Below are positions 1 through 8,626 of a stretch of DNA of 64,000 bases, piece after piece. The notes under the pieces are model-generated. The model searched no databases. It was given only the letters and a program-made list of their open reading frames with translations, and was not told where the DNA came from. Numbering within the stretch: the stretch's first letter is position 1; every line of letters begins with the position of its first letter. Source of the DNA: Afifella sp. IM 167 (GTDB lineage Bacteria; Pseudomonadota; Alphaproteobacteria; Rhizobiales; Afifellaceae). The stretch is from assembly GCF_020144925.1 (NCBI RefSeq), contig NZ_NSLC01000004.1:1-64000 (forward strand). The letters are read 5' to 3'. Position numbers and translations under genes: made by a program.

Positions 1-8
1 CCGCCGAC

Positions 9-94
9 CACCCTCTCCCCTCCGAGGGAGAGGGTGGTCGGCGGAGCCGACCGGGTGAGGGGGACGCCGCAACAGGCTCGGAGCCGGCGAGCAG
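9..94. repeat. Dispersed palindromic repeat, copy A
   Basis: This 86-base element begins with a palindrome (CCCTCTCCCCTCCGAGGGAG and onward) and continues with GGGTGAGGGGGACGCCGC. It recurs at 801-886 in the same orientation with few mismatches. The two copies bracket the DUF559 gene. It resembles the REP-like palindromic intergenic elements common in Hyphomicrobiales; no coding sense is apparent. Confidence 0.75.
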
Positions 95-140
95 CTTCGC
101 CATGGCTACGGAAACGGCTACAATCCAGGCGCGAGGTCCG

Positions 141-530
141 ATGCAAGACACACCGACAGCCCGGCCGAAGACCGACTTCGCCCGCCGCCGCCGCTCCGCC
201 GCGACGCGCATCGAGCGCGACCTCTGGCACCAGCTTCGCGACCGCCGGCTCGCCGGCTTGAAGTTTCGCCGCGAAGCGCCGATCGGTCCCTATGTCGTCG
301 ACTTCATCTGCCCGTCGGCCCGCCTCGTCGTGGAGGCCGACGGCCCGCTCCACGCGGACGCCGAGCAGAAGCGCCGGGACGATCGGCGCGCAAGGTGGCT
401 TGAGAGCGCCGGCTATCGCGTCCTGCGCTTCTCGGAGGACGAGATCTTGAGCGACCTCGCCCGCGTCCTGGAGCGGATCGAAACAGCGCTGTTGGAACGC
501 TCCTCCAACATTGGACGCCATCCCGGCTGA
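141..530 (+). CDS. DUF559 (Vsr-like endonuclease fold) protein
   Basis: This is a small basic protein of about 129 residues with a DUF559 domain, a family related to very-short-patch-repair and PD-(D/E)xK nucleases. The visible core is the segment LKFRREAPIGPYVVDF followed by LVVEADG, giving the D...ExD pattern expected of the active site, and the C-terminal YRVLRF strand. I chose the ATG at 141 because GAGG lies five bases upstream; an in-frame ATG at 102 is the alternative. The biological role of DUF559 proteins is not established. It stands alone between two copies of a palindromic repeat, so a link with DNA repair or mobile DNA is only inference. Confidence 0.75.
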   Translation: MQDTPTARPKTDFARRRRSAATRIERDLWHQLRDRRLAGLKFRREAPIGPYVVDFICPSARLVVEADGPLHADAEQKRRDDRRARWLESAGYRVLRFSEDEILSDLARVLERIETALLERSSNIGRHPG

Positions 531-703
531 GTCCCGATCACCCTCCGGTTCTTCTGCAAGACGAAAGCTCACTCTCACCCGGCGCCTTCTCCCCAGAGGC
601 GATAAGAGGATCCCTGCCGCTCCCGACCTCCCGCTCGCAAGAGCCTTGGCGGGTGAGACCTCACCCTCACCCGGCATTCCCTCGCTTCGCTCGGGACTTG
701 CCG

Positions 704-726
704 ACCTCTCCCTTCAAGGGAGAGGT
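704..726. repeat. Perfect 23-base palindrome
   Basis: Eleven-base arms ACCTCTCCCTT and AAGGGAGAGGT are separated by one base. It is a related, shorter form of the palindromic head of the 86-base repeats at 9-94 and 801-886. Confidence 0.6.
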
Positions 727-800
727 TTGCGCCTTGCCGTACATCGCCGCCCTGAAAGCTCTCGGCCGCAGCCGACCCCTCAGGCGAGGCCCCAAGCTCC

Positions 801-886
801 CACCCTCTCCCCTCCGAGGGAGAGGGTGGCTGCCGGAGGCAGCCGGGTGAGGGGGACGCCGCAACAAACACAGAGCCAGCGAGCAG
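801..886. repeat. Dispersed palindromic repeat, copy B
   Basis: This is the second, same-orientation copy of the 86-base element at 9-94. The first 28 bases are identical and the tail GAGCCAGCGAGCAG differs from copy A at one position. Confidence 0.75.
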
Positions 887-965
887 GCAGAGCCGCGCAA
901 CAGCCACCCCCCCTCCATGAGAAAGATGGGCCAAAGCGCTGGAATGGAGTGAAAATCAGAAGCCG

Positions 966-1067
966 AAAACAAAAGGGTGGCCGAAGCCACCCTTGCCGAG
1001 AACCGGGCCGGAAGAGCGCATCCAGGAGCCTCAGAAGCCCCGGCACCGCCCGCAAATCTCCGACCGT
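966..1067 (-). ncRNA. Candidate structured small RNA
   Basis: On the minus strand a promoter-like element (1074-1102) would start a transcript near 1067. The transcript would end at a textbook Rho-independent terminator, with arms AAGGGTGGC and GCCACCCTT closed by a TTCG tetraloop (973-994), followed by TTTTGTTTT. The roughly 100-nt RNA can also form a 5-bp stem GGCAC/GTGCC near its 5' end and a GGGGC/GCTCC stem in the middle. No open reading frame with a ribosome site fits inside. It does not carry the signatures of SRP RNA, RNase P or tmRNA, and I do not recognise it as a named rhizobial family. Expression is unproven. Confidence 0.5.
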
Positions 1068-1073
1068 GCCTGA

Positions 1074-1102
1074 ACCCTAGCAAAGCACCGTACGGTCGTC
1101 AA
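1074..1102 (-). promoter_or_regulatory. Sigma-70-like promoter of the candidate small RNA
   Basis: On the minus strand TTGACG (1097-1102) is followed after exactly 17 bases by TAGGGT (1074-1079). The -35 is near consensus for alphaproteobacteria; the -10 is weaker. Confidence 0.5.
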
Positions 1103-1190
1103 GGAATTTTTTCCTATCGCGCGATCCATGGCTTCGTTTGCGCTTGGACGAATCCTGTTTACGGTCTGCCGGGTTGCCGCTGAGCAGATC

Positions 1191-2132
1191 ATGAAAGCGA
1201 TTTTTACCACCAAGATCGAACCGACCTACGACGATCTGCCGGAGAAGAGGTATCACTTCCCCCGGACCTATCTACGGCAGGCAGAGAATGCGGTCGGCGA
1301 CTGGATCATCTACTATGAGCCACGGCGCGCCAGCGGGGATCTCGCCAGTCGCGGCGGACGCCAAGCGTATTTCGCCACGGCCCGCGTCACGAGCGTTGCC
1401 CCCGATCCCCTCCGACCCGACCACTTCTATGCTTTCGTCGAACACTATCTCGACTTTGCGCGTCCCGTGCCGTTTCGCGAAGGCGAGCACTACTATGAGC
1501 AGGCACTTCGCAAGGAAGACGGGTCGACCAACAAAGGCGCCTCGGGCCGCGCGGTCCGAAACCTGCCGGACAGCGAATATGCGCTTATCCTCGGCGCCGC
1601 CTTCGCGACCCTTCTGGAGGAACCGGGCGAGACCTTCCCCGCCGCCGATCTACCAGGCGAGCTTCCCCTGTCGCTCCTCGAATTCTCAGACCAACCTCAG
1701 GCCGCCTTCGAACCAGAGACGCAAGATCGCCCGTGGGTGCGAACCGTTCACGAGCGCAGATTCCGCGACCGGGCCTTTTCGGCGACCATCAAACGGACTT
1801 ATCAGGACACCTGCGCCTTCACGGGAATCAAGATCATCAACGGCGGCGGGCGCTCCGAAGTGCAAGCAGCGCATATCCGCCCCGTAGCCGATGACGGGCC
1901 GGACAGCGTGCGCAATGGCATCGCCCTGTCGGGCACAGCGCACTGGATGTTCGACCGGGGCCTGATCTCCGTCGACGACGATTACAGCCTCCTCGTGGCC
2001 GAATCCTCCGTTCCGGAAAGTGTCGCACGTATGTTGACGCCGGATCGCAGGCTGCTCCTGCCCGAACGCCCGGACCTGCGACCTCACCCGCAGTTTTTGC
2101 GCTACCACCGTGAGACGGTCTTCAAGGGCTAA
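1191..2132 (+). CDS. HNH endonuclease, predicted single-gene restriction enzyme
   Basis: The protein has about 313 residues and two parts. The N-terminal half carries GDWIIYYEPRR and YFATARVTSV, a pattern like PUA/EVE-type folds that read modified bases (inference). The C-terminal half is an HNH nuclease: CAFTGIKI, EVQAAHIRP, then NGIALSGTAHWMFDRG, the usual layout of COG3440-type predicted restriction endonucleases. The ATG at 1191 gives the conserved start MKAIFTTKIEPTYDD; the open frame upstream to 1128 lacks family-like sequence. The stop overlaps the 3' end of the convergent opgC by four bases. No methyltransferase lies nearby, so if it restricts DNA it would be of the modification-dependent kind. 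Confidence 0.8.
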   Translation: MKAIFTTKIEPTYDDLPEKRYHFPRTYLRQAENAVGDWIIYYEPRRASGDLASRGGRQAYFATARVTSVAPDPLRPDHFYAFVEHYLDFARPVPFREGEHYYEQALRKEDGSTNKGASGRAVRNLPDSEYALILGAAFATLLEEPGETFPAADLPGELPLSLLEFSDQPQAAFEPETQDRPWVRTVHERRFRDRAFSATIKRTYQDTCAFTGIKIINGGGRSEVQAAHIRPVADDGPDSVRNGIALSGTAHWMFDRGLISVDDDYSLLVAESSVPESVARMLTPDRRLLLPERPDLRPHPQFLRYHRETVFKG

Positions 2133-3280
2133 ACCCTCTCGCTCGGCATCACCTTCTTGCCGTTCTTGCCCGCCTCGGCGAGCCAGGCCGTCAGCCACAT
2201 GAAGAACACGCCGATCGCCGTCGTCGCCGTGTCGAGCGCGAAGGAGCCGCCGAGCGAGACGCGGAAGATGAGGCCGATGAGCGAGAGGATCGAGGCGACG
2301 CAGAAGACATAGAGCGAGTTGCGCCCGAGCCTGGAGAGGAACGCCACGAGGCGCGGCGCCGCCGGCTCGATGAAGCGGTAGGCGGCGGAGAAGACGGCGA
2401 TCAGCGCCAGGAACTGGACGATGCGGATCGGCGTCGCATAGGAGCGCTCCAGCGCCAGAAGGAGCGGCAGGCGGTCCGTGCCCGGCCACAGATGAAACCA
2501 GGCCATGACGGCGAGGACGACGAGAAGCGGCAGCGCGAGGAGGCGGAGGCGGGCAAGATGGGCCCGGGCGAAGGCGCCTGCCGGATGCGACGGGCAGGCG
2601 AGCGTGAAGCCGAGGACGAAGATCAGCTGCCAGGCGAAGGGATTGAAGATCCACGGCACGTCGTGGCGCGGCCAGGTCGGCGGCTGCAGGCCGAAGAGGA
2701 GCGTGACGAGATAGAGCGCCAGCGAGGCCGGCAGGAGGAGGTTCGGGCGCGCCCGGTCGATGGCGACGAAGCCGACGGCCATCAGCGTCAGCACGACGTA
2801 GAGCGGCAGGATGTCGAAGAGGTTGAGGTGGTAGGTGAGGAGGACGAGGCCGATATGGGCGCGGGCCGGGTCCTCGAAGACGGGGCCGGCGCCGTTCCAC
2901 TGATAGTAGTTGGCATCGCCCGTCGCCAGCGCGGCCGTCGCCAGGATGGCGATGGCGAGGAAGACGGTGACGAGCTGGGCGGCGTAGATCTTCCACACGC
3001 GCGCCAACAGGCGCAGCGCGATCGGGCGGAAGGGGCCGTGCTCGCCGCCGGTCTTCTCGATGACGATGCGCAGCGCCCAGCCGGCGAGGAAGACGAAGAG
3101 ATCGGCCGAATCGGAGAAGGAGACGTTGCGATGCGTCAGCGCCGCGTAGACGTTGCCCGGGATGTGGTTGACGAAGATGGAGAGGAGCGCGAAGCCGCGC
3201 CAGAAATCGACTGCATTCGGCGCCCGCGCCACTTTCTGTCCGATCCGTGCCTGATGGTTGTCACCTCGCCCCCGAGCCAC
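2129..3280 (-). CDS. opgC: OpgC-type acyltransferase
   Basis: This 383-residue polytopic membrane protein matches the OpgC family, which adds succinyl groups to periplasmic glucans. The N-terminus shows the family hallmark NAVDFWRGFALLSIFVNHIPGN followed by about ten hydrophobic segments, including DLFVFLAGWAL, IYAAQLVTVFLAIAI and LPLYVVLTLMAVGF. In rhizobia the modified substrate is cyclic beta-glucan, which helps osmoadaptation and host contact. No glucan synthase is nearby, so the substrate is inferred from the family. The start at 3280 lies about 30 residues before the first conserved motif; a shorter start is possible. Confidence 0.85.
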   Translation of the reverse strand: MARGRGDNHQARIGQKVARAPNAVDFWRGFALLSIFVNHIPGNVYAALTHRNVSFSDSADLFVFLAGWALRIVIEKTGGEHGPFRPIALRLLARVWKIYAAQLVTVFLAIAILATAALATGDANYYQWNGAGPVFEDPARAHIGLVLLTYHLNLFDILPLYVVLTLMAVGFVAIDRARPNLLLPASLALYLVTLLFGLQPPTWPRHDVPWIFNPFAWQLIFVLGFTLACPSHPAGAFARAHLARLRLLALPLLVVLAVMAWFHLWPGTDRLPLLLALERSYATPIRIVQFLALIAVFSAAYRFIEPAAPRLVAFLSRLGRNSLYVFCVASILSLIGLIFRVSLGGSFALDTATTAIGVFFMWLTAWLAEAGKNGKKVMPSERV

Positions 3281-3379
3281 GTGTCATAGCGCCAGCGGGC
3301 GGCCTGCCGAAGTGCCGCAATGCCGCGCCAAAGGGGCGGAAAGTGGGCGGAGCAACGCCGCCGGGAAATCAGACGATCT

Positions 3380-4417
3380 TCAGGCGAGCGCGGTTTCGCG
3401 CGTGGCGCGCGGCGCTTCGCTGAGGCCGGCCGCCCCGGCGAGCAGCGTGAAGGAACGGATGCGCGCCTCCTGGCTCCACAGGTTGGTGGCCAACATGGCC
3501 TCGTCGGCCCCGGCTTCGCGCGCACGGTCCTCGATCTCGGCGAGAACGGCGGCGGGCGTGCCGGTGATCGACATGCGCCGGTAGGCTTCGACGACGGCGC
3601 GGTCCTGCGCCTCATAGGGATAGGAGGCGGCCTCCTCGGGCGAGGCGATCTTGCGCATCTCGCCGCGCCGCAGGCGCAGCCATGAAAGCTCCATGGAGCC
3701 GGCGAGGAATCTGGCCTCGTCCTCCTCCTCGGCGGTGATCGCGGCGAGGCAAAGCACCGTGCGCGGCTCGGGAAAATCGCGCGAGGGACGGAACGCGGCG
3801 CGATACGCCTCGAAGGCGGGCGCGGCCGGAGAATGGCTGAAATGGCCGGCAAAGCCGTAGCCATAGCCGTTCAGGCCGGCGAATTCGGCGCTCGCTCCAC
3901 TCGAGCCGAGGATGAAGACCGGCGGCAGGCGAACCTCGTCCGGCACGACGCCGACCGCGGCGAAGGGATGGCCCTCGGGGAACTCGCCATATTCGAAGGC
4001 GCGCATTTCGGCGATCTGACGGGCAAACTCGTTGCCGTCGAGCGAGCGCAGCGCCATCAGAGTGCGCTGATCGGAGCCCCCTGCCCTGCCAATGCCGAGA
4101 TCGATCCTTCCGTCATAGAGCGCGGCGAGCGTGCGGTAGGTCTCCACCACCCGAAGCGGCACATGGTTCGGCAGCATGACGCCGCCGGAGCCGACGCGGA
4201 TGCGCGTTGTATGGCCAGCGGCGTCGCCGATGAGCACTTCCGGCGAAGCGGAAGCGATACTCGGCATGCCGTGGTGTTCGGCATACCAGAGCCTTGCATA
4301 TCCAAGCCGATCGGCGGCTTGCGCGAGGCGCCGCGCATCACGCAGGGCGTCTGCGGCCGAGCGACCTTCGGGGACGGGAACAAGGTCGAGCACGGAGAGA
4401 GGAAGGGCGTGAGACAT
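3380..4417 (-). CDS. LLM-class flavin-dependent oxidoreductase
   Basis: This 345-residue protein belongs to the bacterial luciferase-like monooxygenase superfamily, single-subunit MsnO8/alkanal-monooxygenase-like branch. The family pattern is clear: LPLSVLDLVPV at the start, RLWYAEHH, IRVGSGGVMLPNHVPL, and DLGIGRAGGSD in the flavin-binding barrel. Such enzymes use reduced FMN from a separate reductase; the substrate cannot be read from the sequence. It is transcribed with opgC but a 100-base gap separates them, so co-transcription is possible rather than shown. Confidence 0.85.
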   Translation of the reverse strand: MSHALPLSVLDLVPVPEGRSAADALRDARRLAQAADRLGYARLWYAEHHGMPSIASASPEVLIGDAAGHTTRIRVGSGGVMLPNHVPLRVVETYRTLAALYDGRIDLGIGRAGGSDQRTLMALRSLDGNEFARQIAEMRAFEYGEFPEGHPFAAVGVVPDEVRLPPVFILGSSGASAEFAGLNGYGYGFAGHFSHSPAAPAFEAYRAAFRPSRDFPEPRTVLCLAAITAEEEDEARFLAGSMELSWLRLRRGEMRKIASPEEAASYPYEAQDRAVVEAYRRMSITGTPAAVLAEIEDRAREAGADEAMLATNLWSQEARIRSFTLLAGAAGLSEAPRATRETALA

Positions 4418-4565
4418 GATCCTCAGATGGATCGGCCGAGCGGGCCGTCAAGCGCTGCATGGCAGCGCCGCAAATCGTTCACGGCAAAGCAAATATCCCA
4501 GCACGCCGCAGCCGGATTTCTGGTAGAAAAGCCGCCACCCGAACCCTTGGCCCGCGCGCACCGAA

Positions 4566-5759
4566 ATGTTCAATCTCGTCAACTCGGCGTCCTTCATGGC
4601 GCACGGATACTGCCTGCTGTGGAATCCATGGCTGGTCGGCCTGCATGCCCTGTCCGATCTTTTTATCTTCCTGTCTTATTCGGCCATTCCCGCGGCAATC
4701 GTCATCTTTCTCAGAAGACGGCCGGATATACGCCTCTCCTATATTCCGGTCCTGTTCGCAGCTTTCATTCTGTTGTGCGGCCTGACCCACCTGCTCGGGC
4801 TGATTACACTATGGCTGCCGATCTACGAGCTCCAAGGACTGATCAAAGCCCTGACGGCAATCGTCTCCGTCACCACGGCTCTCGTGATCTTCCCCTTAAT
4901 ACCGAAACTCGTCAGCCTGCCGAGCCCGCAGCAGTTGCAGGAGAGCAATGCGCGCCTCGAAGACGAAGTCACGGCGCACCGGCAAACACTTGAGGAACTG
5001 CGGCAGGCCCGGGACGAACTGGAAGCGCGCGTCGCCACGCGCACCGCCGAACTGGAAGACGCCAACCACCGCCTCAGCGTCCTGACGCGCGAGATCGTCC
5101 ATCGCTCCAAGAACATGATGACGGTCGTGCAGAGCCTTGCCTCGCAGACAGCTGCCTCGACGGACGACAAGGGCGAGTTTCTGACCAAGCTCTCCGGCCG
5201 CCTTTCCTCGCTCGCCAATGCGCTCGACGCGGTCGTGCGCGGCGACCGCGAAGGGGCCGAGCTCGGCGCCCTCGTGCAAAGCCAGCTCGACCATTATCGC
5301 GCGACCTTCGACGAGCGGATCTCCGTAGAGGGTCCGAAGCTGCATATCCGCCCGGAGGCCGCCCAGCAGATCGGCCTTGCCGTGCACGAACTGGCCACCA
5401 ACGCGGTCAAATATGGCGCCTTGTCCAGGGCCGACGGCAAGATCTCCGTCTCCTGGCAGATCGACGAGGCCGGGGAAGGCAAGCCAGCCGTCAGGCTCGA
5501 ATGGCGGGAGGAGAGCCGGCCGCCTGCGGAAGGCATCCCGGAGAAAGGCGCACGGCCCTCCGGCACCGACGGCGGCTTCGGCACCAAGCTTCTCGAACGC
5601 GCCGTGCCCCAGGCTCTGAGGGCCGAGATGCGCCGGGCAATGACCGATGCGGGCTTTTGCTACTCGCTGACGATCCCCCTTGCCGAGCTGCGCCCGCGGC
5701 CGGCCCTTGAAGACGAAAGGGATGTGAGCCGCGCATTTCCGCTCGCAGCCGCAGGCTGA
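4566..5759 (+). CDS. HWE histidine kinase with ethylene-receptor-like sensor domain
   Basis: Residues 25-120 form three membrane segments that closely follow the ethylene-binding domain of plant ETR1: SDLFIFLSYSAIP, then FAAFILLCGLTHL, then ALTAIVSVTTALVIFPLIPKL. The residues needed for copper and ethylene binding in ETR1 (D25, Y32, I35, P36, I62, C65, H69) are all present at a constant offset of six (D31, Y38, I41, P42, I68, C71, H75). A coiled coil (about 121-170) leads to an HWE/HisKA_2 kinase with phospho-acceptor H179 (IVHRSKNMM), N-box HELATNAVKYGAL and WRE motif. There is no receiver domain and no response regulator adjacent, so its output partner is elsewhere. It could sense ethylene, or another small ligand through copper; family and residues are seen, ligand is inferred. 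Confidence 0.85.
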   Translation: MFNLVNSASFMAHGYCLLWNPWLVGLHALSDLFIFLSYSAIPAAIVIFLRRRPDIRLSYIPVLFAAFILLCGLTHLLGLITLWLPIYELQGLIKALTAIVSVTTALVIFPLIPKLVSLPSPQQLQESNARLEDEVTAHRQTLEELRQARDELEARVATRTAELEDANHRLSVLTREIVHRSKNMMTVVQSLASQTAASTDDKGEFLTKLSGRLSSLANALDAVVRGDREGAELGALVQSQLDHYRATFDERISVEGPKLHIRPEAAQQIGLAVHELATNAVKYGALSRADGKISVSWQIDEAGEGKPAVRLEWREESRPPAEGIPEKGARPSGTDGGFGTKLLERAVPQALRAEMRRAMTDAGFCYSLTIPLAELRPRPALEDERDVSRAFPLAAAG

Positions 5760-5854
5760 AGGTCGCGGTCAGTCTTTGCGATAGCCTGCCTTCGCAGCGT
5801 CGCGGTGAAGGCCTTCCGGGATGCTCCGCCCGGCGATCCGTTCTGCCTCGCGGC

Positions 5855-6328
5855 TCATCCGACCGGCTCTGCGGGCTCGTCCGTCGGCCAATCGACCAGA
5901 AAGTCCTCCCAGTCGTCGACGTCGATATCGCGTTCCGAAACCGTGCGGCCGCGGGTCGAGATGCCGGCGGTATGAACCGTCTCGCGCGAGCCGGAGACGA
6001 GGTGATGCCACCAGAAGAGATCGCGCCCCTCGGCGACCAGCCGGTAGGCGCAGGTCGGCGGCAGCCATGCGATCTCGCGCACGGTCTCCGGCGTCAGCGG
6101 CAGGCATTCGGGCACGATCTTTATCCGGTTCTCGTAATTGGAGCACCGGCAGGCGCCCTCGTCGTAGAGGCGACAGGCGACACTCGTCCAGGAGATCTCA
6201 CCGGTATCGTAGTCTTCCAGCTTGTTGAGGCAGCAGCGGCCGCAGCCATCGCACAGCGCCTCCCATTCGCTTTCGCTCAGCTCTTCGAGCGTCTTGTCGC
6301 GCCAGAACGGCAGCTTCGTCTCCTTCAT
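5855..6328 (-). CDS. YcgN family cysteine-cluster protein (UPF0260)
   Basis: The protein has about 157 residues with the UPF0260/YcgN signature: KPFW-like start ([28 protein letters not shown]), then [17 protein letters not shown] and LPPTCAYR. Eight or more conserved cysteines suggest an iron-sulfur or zinc cluster; the biochemical role is unknown. The ATG at 6328 is chosen because it starts exactly at the conserved MKETKLPFW, while the open frame upstream to 6457 is arginine-rich and lacks similarity. It is divergent from the PBP1A gene. Confidence 0.9.
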   Translation of the reverse strand: MKETKLPFWRDKTLEELSESEWEALCDGCGRCCLNKLEDYDTGEISWTSVACRLYDEGACRCSNYENRIKIVPECLPLTPETVREIAWLPPTCAYRLVAEGRDLFWWHHLVSGSRETVHTAGISTRGRTVSERDIDVDDWEDFLVDWPTDEPAEPVG

Positions 6329-6465
6329 TGGTTCGTGCGGCCGGCGGAGCCGCATGGGTCGAGCGGCCCGCCCGGCCAGAGCACGCCACTTATCAAACAC
6401 ACAAATCGTGCTAGAACGGAAGCGAGCAAGGCCGCTGGCGCGGCAGCCCCACGACATTGTTGCTG

Positions 6466-8613
6466 ATGCGCGATCCGTTCTCCACGAAGAAGAAGTCCTG
6501 GCGCCTGTTCCGCGCGCTCGAAGTCGATTCGGCGATCGATACGTTCTTCTTCGAGCTCGGCCAGGGCTCCGGCATGGTCTGGGAGCGGGTGACGCTGTTC
6601 TTCCGCCGCTTCCACGCGACGGGCTGGAAGCGGCCCCTTTTCGAACTCCTGTCGGAAGGCTTCACGCTCGGCGTTGCCGGCGCCATCGTCATGCTGGCAT
6701 TCGCCGTGCCGGCCTTCGACGCCGTCACCAAGGACTGGCGCTCGCAGTCGGACTATTCCGTCACCTTCCTCGACCGCTACGGCAACGAGATCGGCAAGCG
6801 AGGCGTGCTGCAGGAGGTGCAGTTCGGGCTCGATCAGCTGCCCGACCACCTGATCCAGGCCGTCCTGGCAACCGAAGACCGGCGCTTTTTCGAGCATTTC
6901 GGCATCGACGTGATCGGCACGCTGCGCGCCATGGTGGAAAATGCGCGGGCCGGCGGCGTGGTTCAGGGCGGCTCCTCCATCACCCAGCAGCTCGCCAAGA
7001 ACCTGTTTCTGTCCAACGAGCGGACGCTGGAGCGCAAGATCAAGGAGGCCTATCTGGCCCTGTGGCTGGAGGCGAACCTCACCAAGCGCGAGATCCTGAA
7101 GCTCTATCTCGACCGCGCCTATATGGGCGGCGGCGCCTTCGGCGTCGGCGCCGCTTCACAGTTCTATTTCGGCAAGCCCGTCACCGACCTCCGCCTGGAG
7201 GAATCGGCGATGCTGGCCGGTCTCTTCAAGGCGCCAACCCGCTACGCCCCGCACATCAACCTGCCGGCGGCCCGCGGCCGTGCCAACGAGGTTCTCACCA
7301 ACATGGTGCAGGCCGGCTTCATGACGGAAGGCCAGGTCATCGGCGCGCGGCGGCATCCGGCAACGCCGATCTCGCGGGCGGCGACCGCCTCGCCAGACTA
7401 TTTCCTCGACTGGGCCTTCCAGGAGGTGAAGCGGCTGATGCCCTCGGGCGAGCGCAACCTCGTGGCCCGCACGACCCTCGACATGCGCCTGCAGCGCGCG
7501 GCCGAGCTCGCCGTGGAATCCTCGCTGCGGGAATCGGGGGACGCCTACGGCGTCAAGCAGGCGGCGCTCGTCTCGGAGGATATCTCCGGCGCCGTGCGCG
7601 CAATGGTCGGGGGCCGTGACTACGGCGTCTCCACCTTCAACCGCGCCACCAACGCGCTGCGCCAGCCGGGCTCGTCCTTCAAGCCATACACTTATGCCAC
7701 GGCGCTGGAGCACGGCTACACGCCCGACAGCATCGTCGTCGACGCGCCGGTCTCCATCGGCAACTGGTCGCCGCAGAACTATTCGCGCCGCTACCGCGGC
7801 CGCATCACCCTGATGACGGCGCTGACCCATTCGATCAACTCCATCCCGGTGCGCCTGTCGAAAAGCTTCGGCCGCGAGCCGATCGCGGAGATGGCGAAGC
7901 GTCTCGGCGTGCAGACGCCCATCCGCATCACGCGCTCGCTGCCGCTGGGCACTTCCGAGGTCACCGTGCTCGACCAGGCGACCGGCTATGCGGCCTTCGC
8001 TTCCGGCGGCTTCAAGGCCCGCCCGCACGGCATCACCCGCATCCTGACACCCCAGGGCAAGGTGGTCTACGACTTCAACCGCGCAAACGGACCGCCTGAG
8101 CGTGTGCTTTCGGAGGAAGTCGCGCGCAACATGGTCAAGATGATGCACAACGTGGCCGAACACGGAACGGGACGGCGCGCGCTCATCCCCGGCATCAGCG
8201 TCGCCGGCAAGACGGGCACGACGCAGTCCTACCGCGACGCCTGGTTCGTTGGTTATACGGGCGACTTCTCGACCGCCGTGTGGCTCGGCAACGACGACTT
8301 CAAGAGCACCCGGCGCCTCACTGGCGGCAGCCTGCCGGCGATGACATGGCAGAAATACATGCGCGTCGCCGAGGCCAATATCGAGCACCATCCCCTGCCC
8401 GGCATCCCGATGCCCGCTCCGCCCACGGAGGAGGTTCCGATCGCCGAGGGCCTGGGCGAGGGAGAGAACCTCATCACAGGTTCCGGTCGCCTCGCGCCCG
8501 CCACAGAGAACCTTCTGGGGCGTCTGGAAGATCGGGCCAAGAGCGCGGAAGCGAGCGCGCCCTTCAAGCGCGAGGCGCTCATCCGCTCGCACACTGTCCT
8601 TTCCACACAATAG
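6466..8613 (+). CDS. Class A penicillin-binding protein (PBP1A type)
   Basis: This bifunctional peptidoglycan synthase has about 715 residues. A membrane anchor (about 65-85) is followed by a GT51 glycosyltransferase domain with [14 protein letters not shown] and [15 protein letters not shown]. The transpeptidase domain has the active-site SxxK in [10 protein letters not shown], SxN in HSINS and KTGT in [14 protein letters not shown]. It polymerises and crosslinks lipid II in the periplasm. I take the ATG at 6466; a TTG at 6457 is also in frame. It is followed 13 bases later by the DUF1214/DUF1254 pair, a likely co-transcribed unit. Confidence 0.93.
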   Translation: MRDPFSTKKKSWRLFRALEVDSAIDTFFFELGQGSGMVWERVTLFFRRFHATGWKRPLFELLSEGFTLGVAGAIVMLAFAVPAFDAVTKDWRSQSDYSVTFLDRYGNEIGKRGVLQEVQFGLDQLPDHLIQAVLATEDRRFFEHFGIDVIGTLRAMVENARAGGVVQGGSSITQQLAKNLFLSNERTLERKIKEAYLALWLEANLTKREILKLYLDRAYMGGGAFGVGAASQFYFGKPVTDLRLEESAMLAGLFKAPTRYAPHINLPAARGRANEVLTNMVQAGFMTEGQVIGARRHPATPISRAATASPDYFLDWAFQEVKRLMPSGERNLVARTTLDMRLQRAAELAVESSLRESGDAYGVKQAALVSEDISGAVRAMVGGRDYGVSTFNRATNALRQPGSSFKPYTYATALEHGYTPDSIVVDAPVSIGNWSPQNYSRRYRGRITLMTALTHSINSIPVRLSKSFGREPIAEMAKRLGVQTPIRITRSLPLGTSEVTVLDQATGYAAFASGGFKARPHGITRILTPQGKVVYDFNRANGPPERVLSEEVARNMVKMMHNVAEHGTGRRALIPGISVAGKTGTTQSYRDAWFVGYTGDFSTAVWLGNDDFKSTRRLTGGSLPAMTWQKYMRVAEANIEHHPLPGIPMPAPPTEEVPIAEGLGEGENLITGSGRLAPATENLLGRLEDRAKSAEASAPFKREALIRSHTVLSTQ

Positions 8614-8626
8614 GAAGCGCCCTCCC

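Larger units (their letters stand above)
531..1190. other. Repeat-rich spacer without protein gene
   Basis: This 660-base stretch holds no convincing coding frame. It contains a perfect 11-bp-arm palindrome at 704-726 (CCTCTCCCTT mirrored by AAGGGAGAGG), the second copy of the 86-base repeat at 801-886, and a candidate small RNA with its own promoter and terminator on the minus strand at about 966-1102. A 5-bp-arm palindrome AGGAATTTTTTCCT lies at 1102-1115, next to that promoter. Confidence 0.7.

Noticed and set aside
966-1067. Assignment of the candidate small RNA as SRP (4.5S) RNA or 6S RNA.
   Set aside because: The conserved GGAAG...AGCAG SRP apical loop is absent, and the structure is not one long rod with a central bubble as in 6S RNA.
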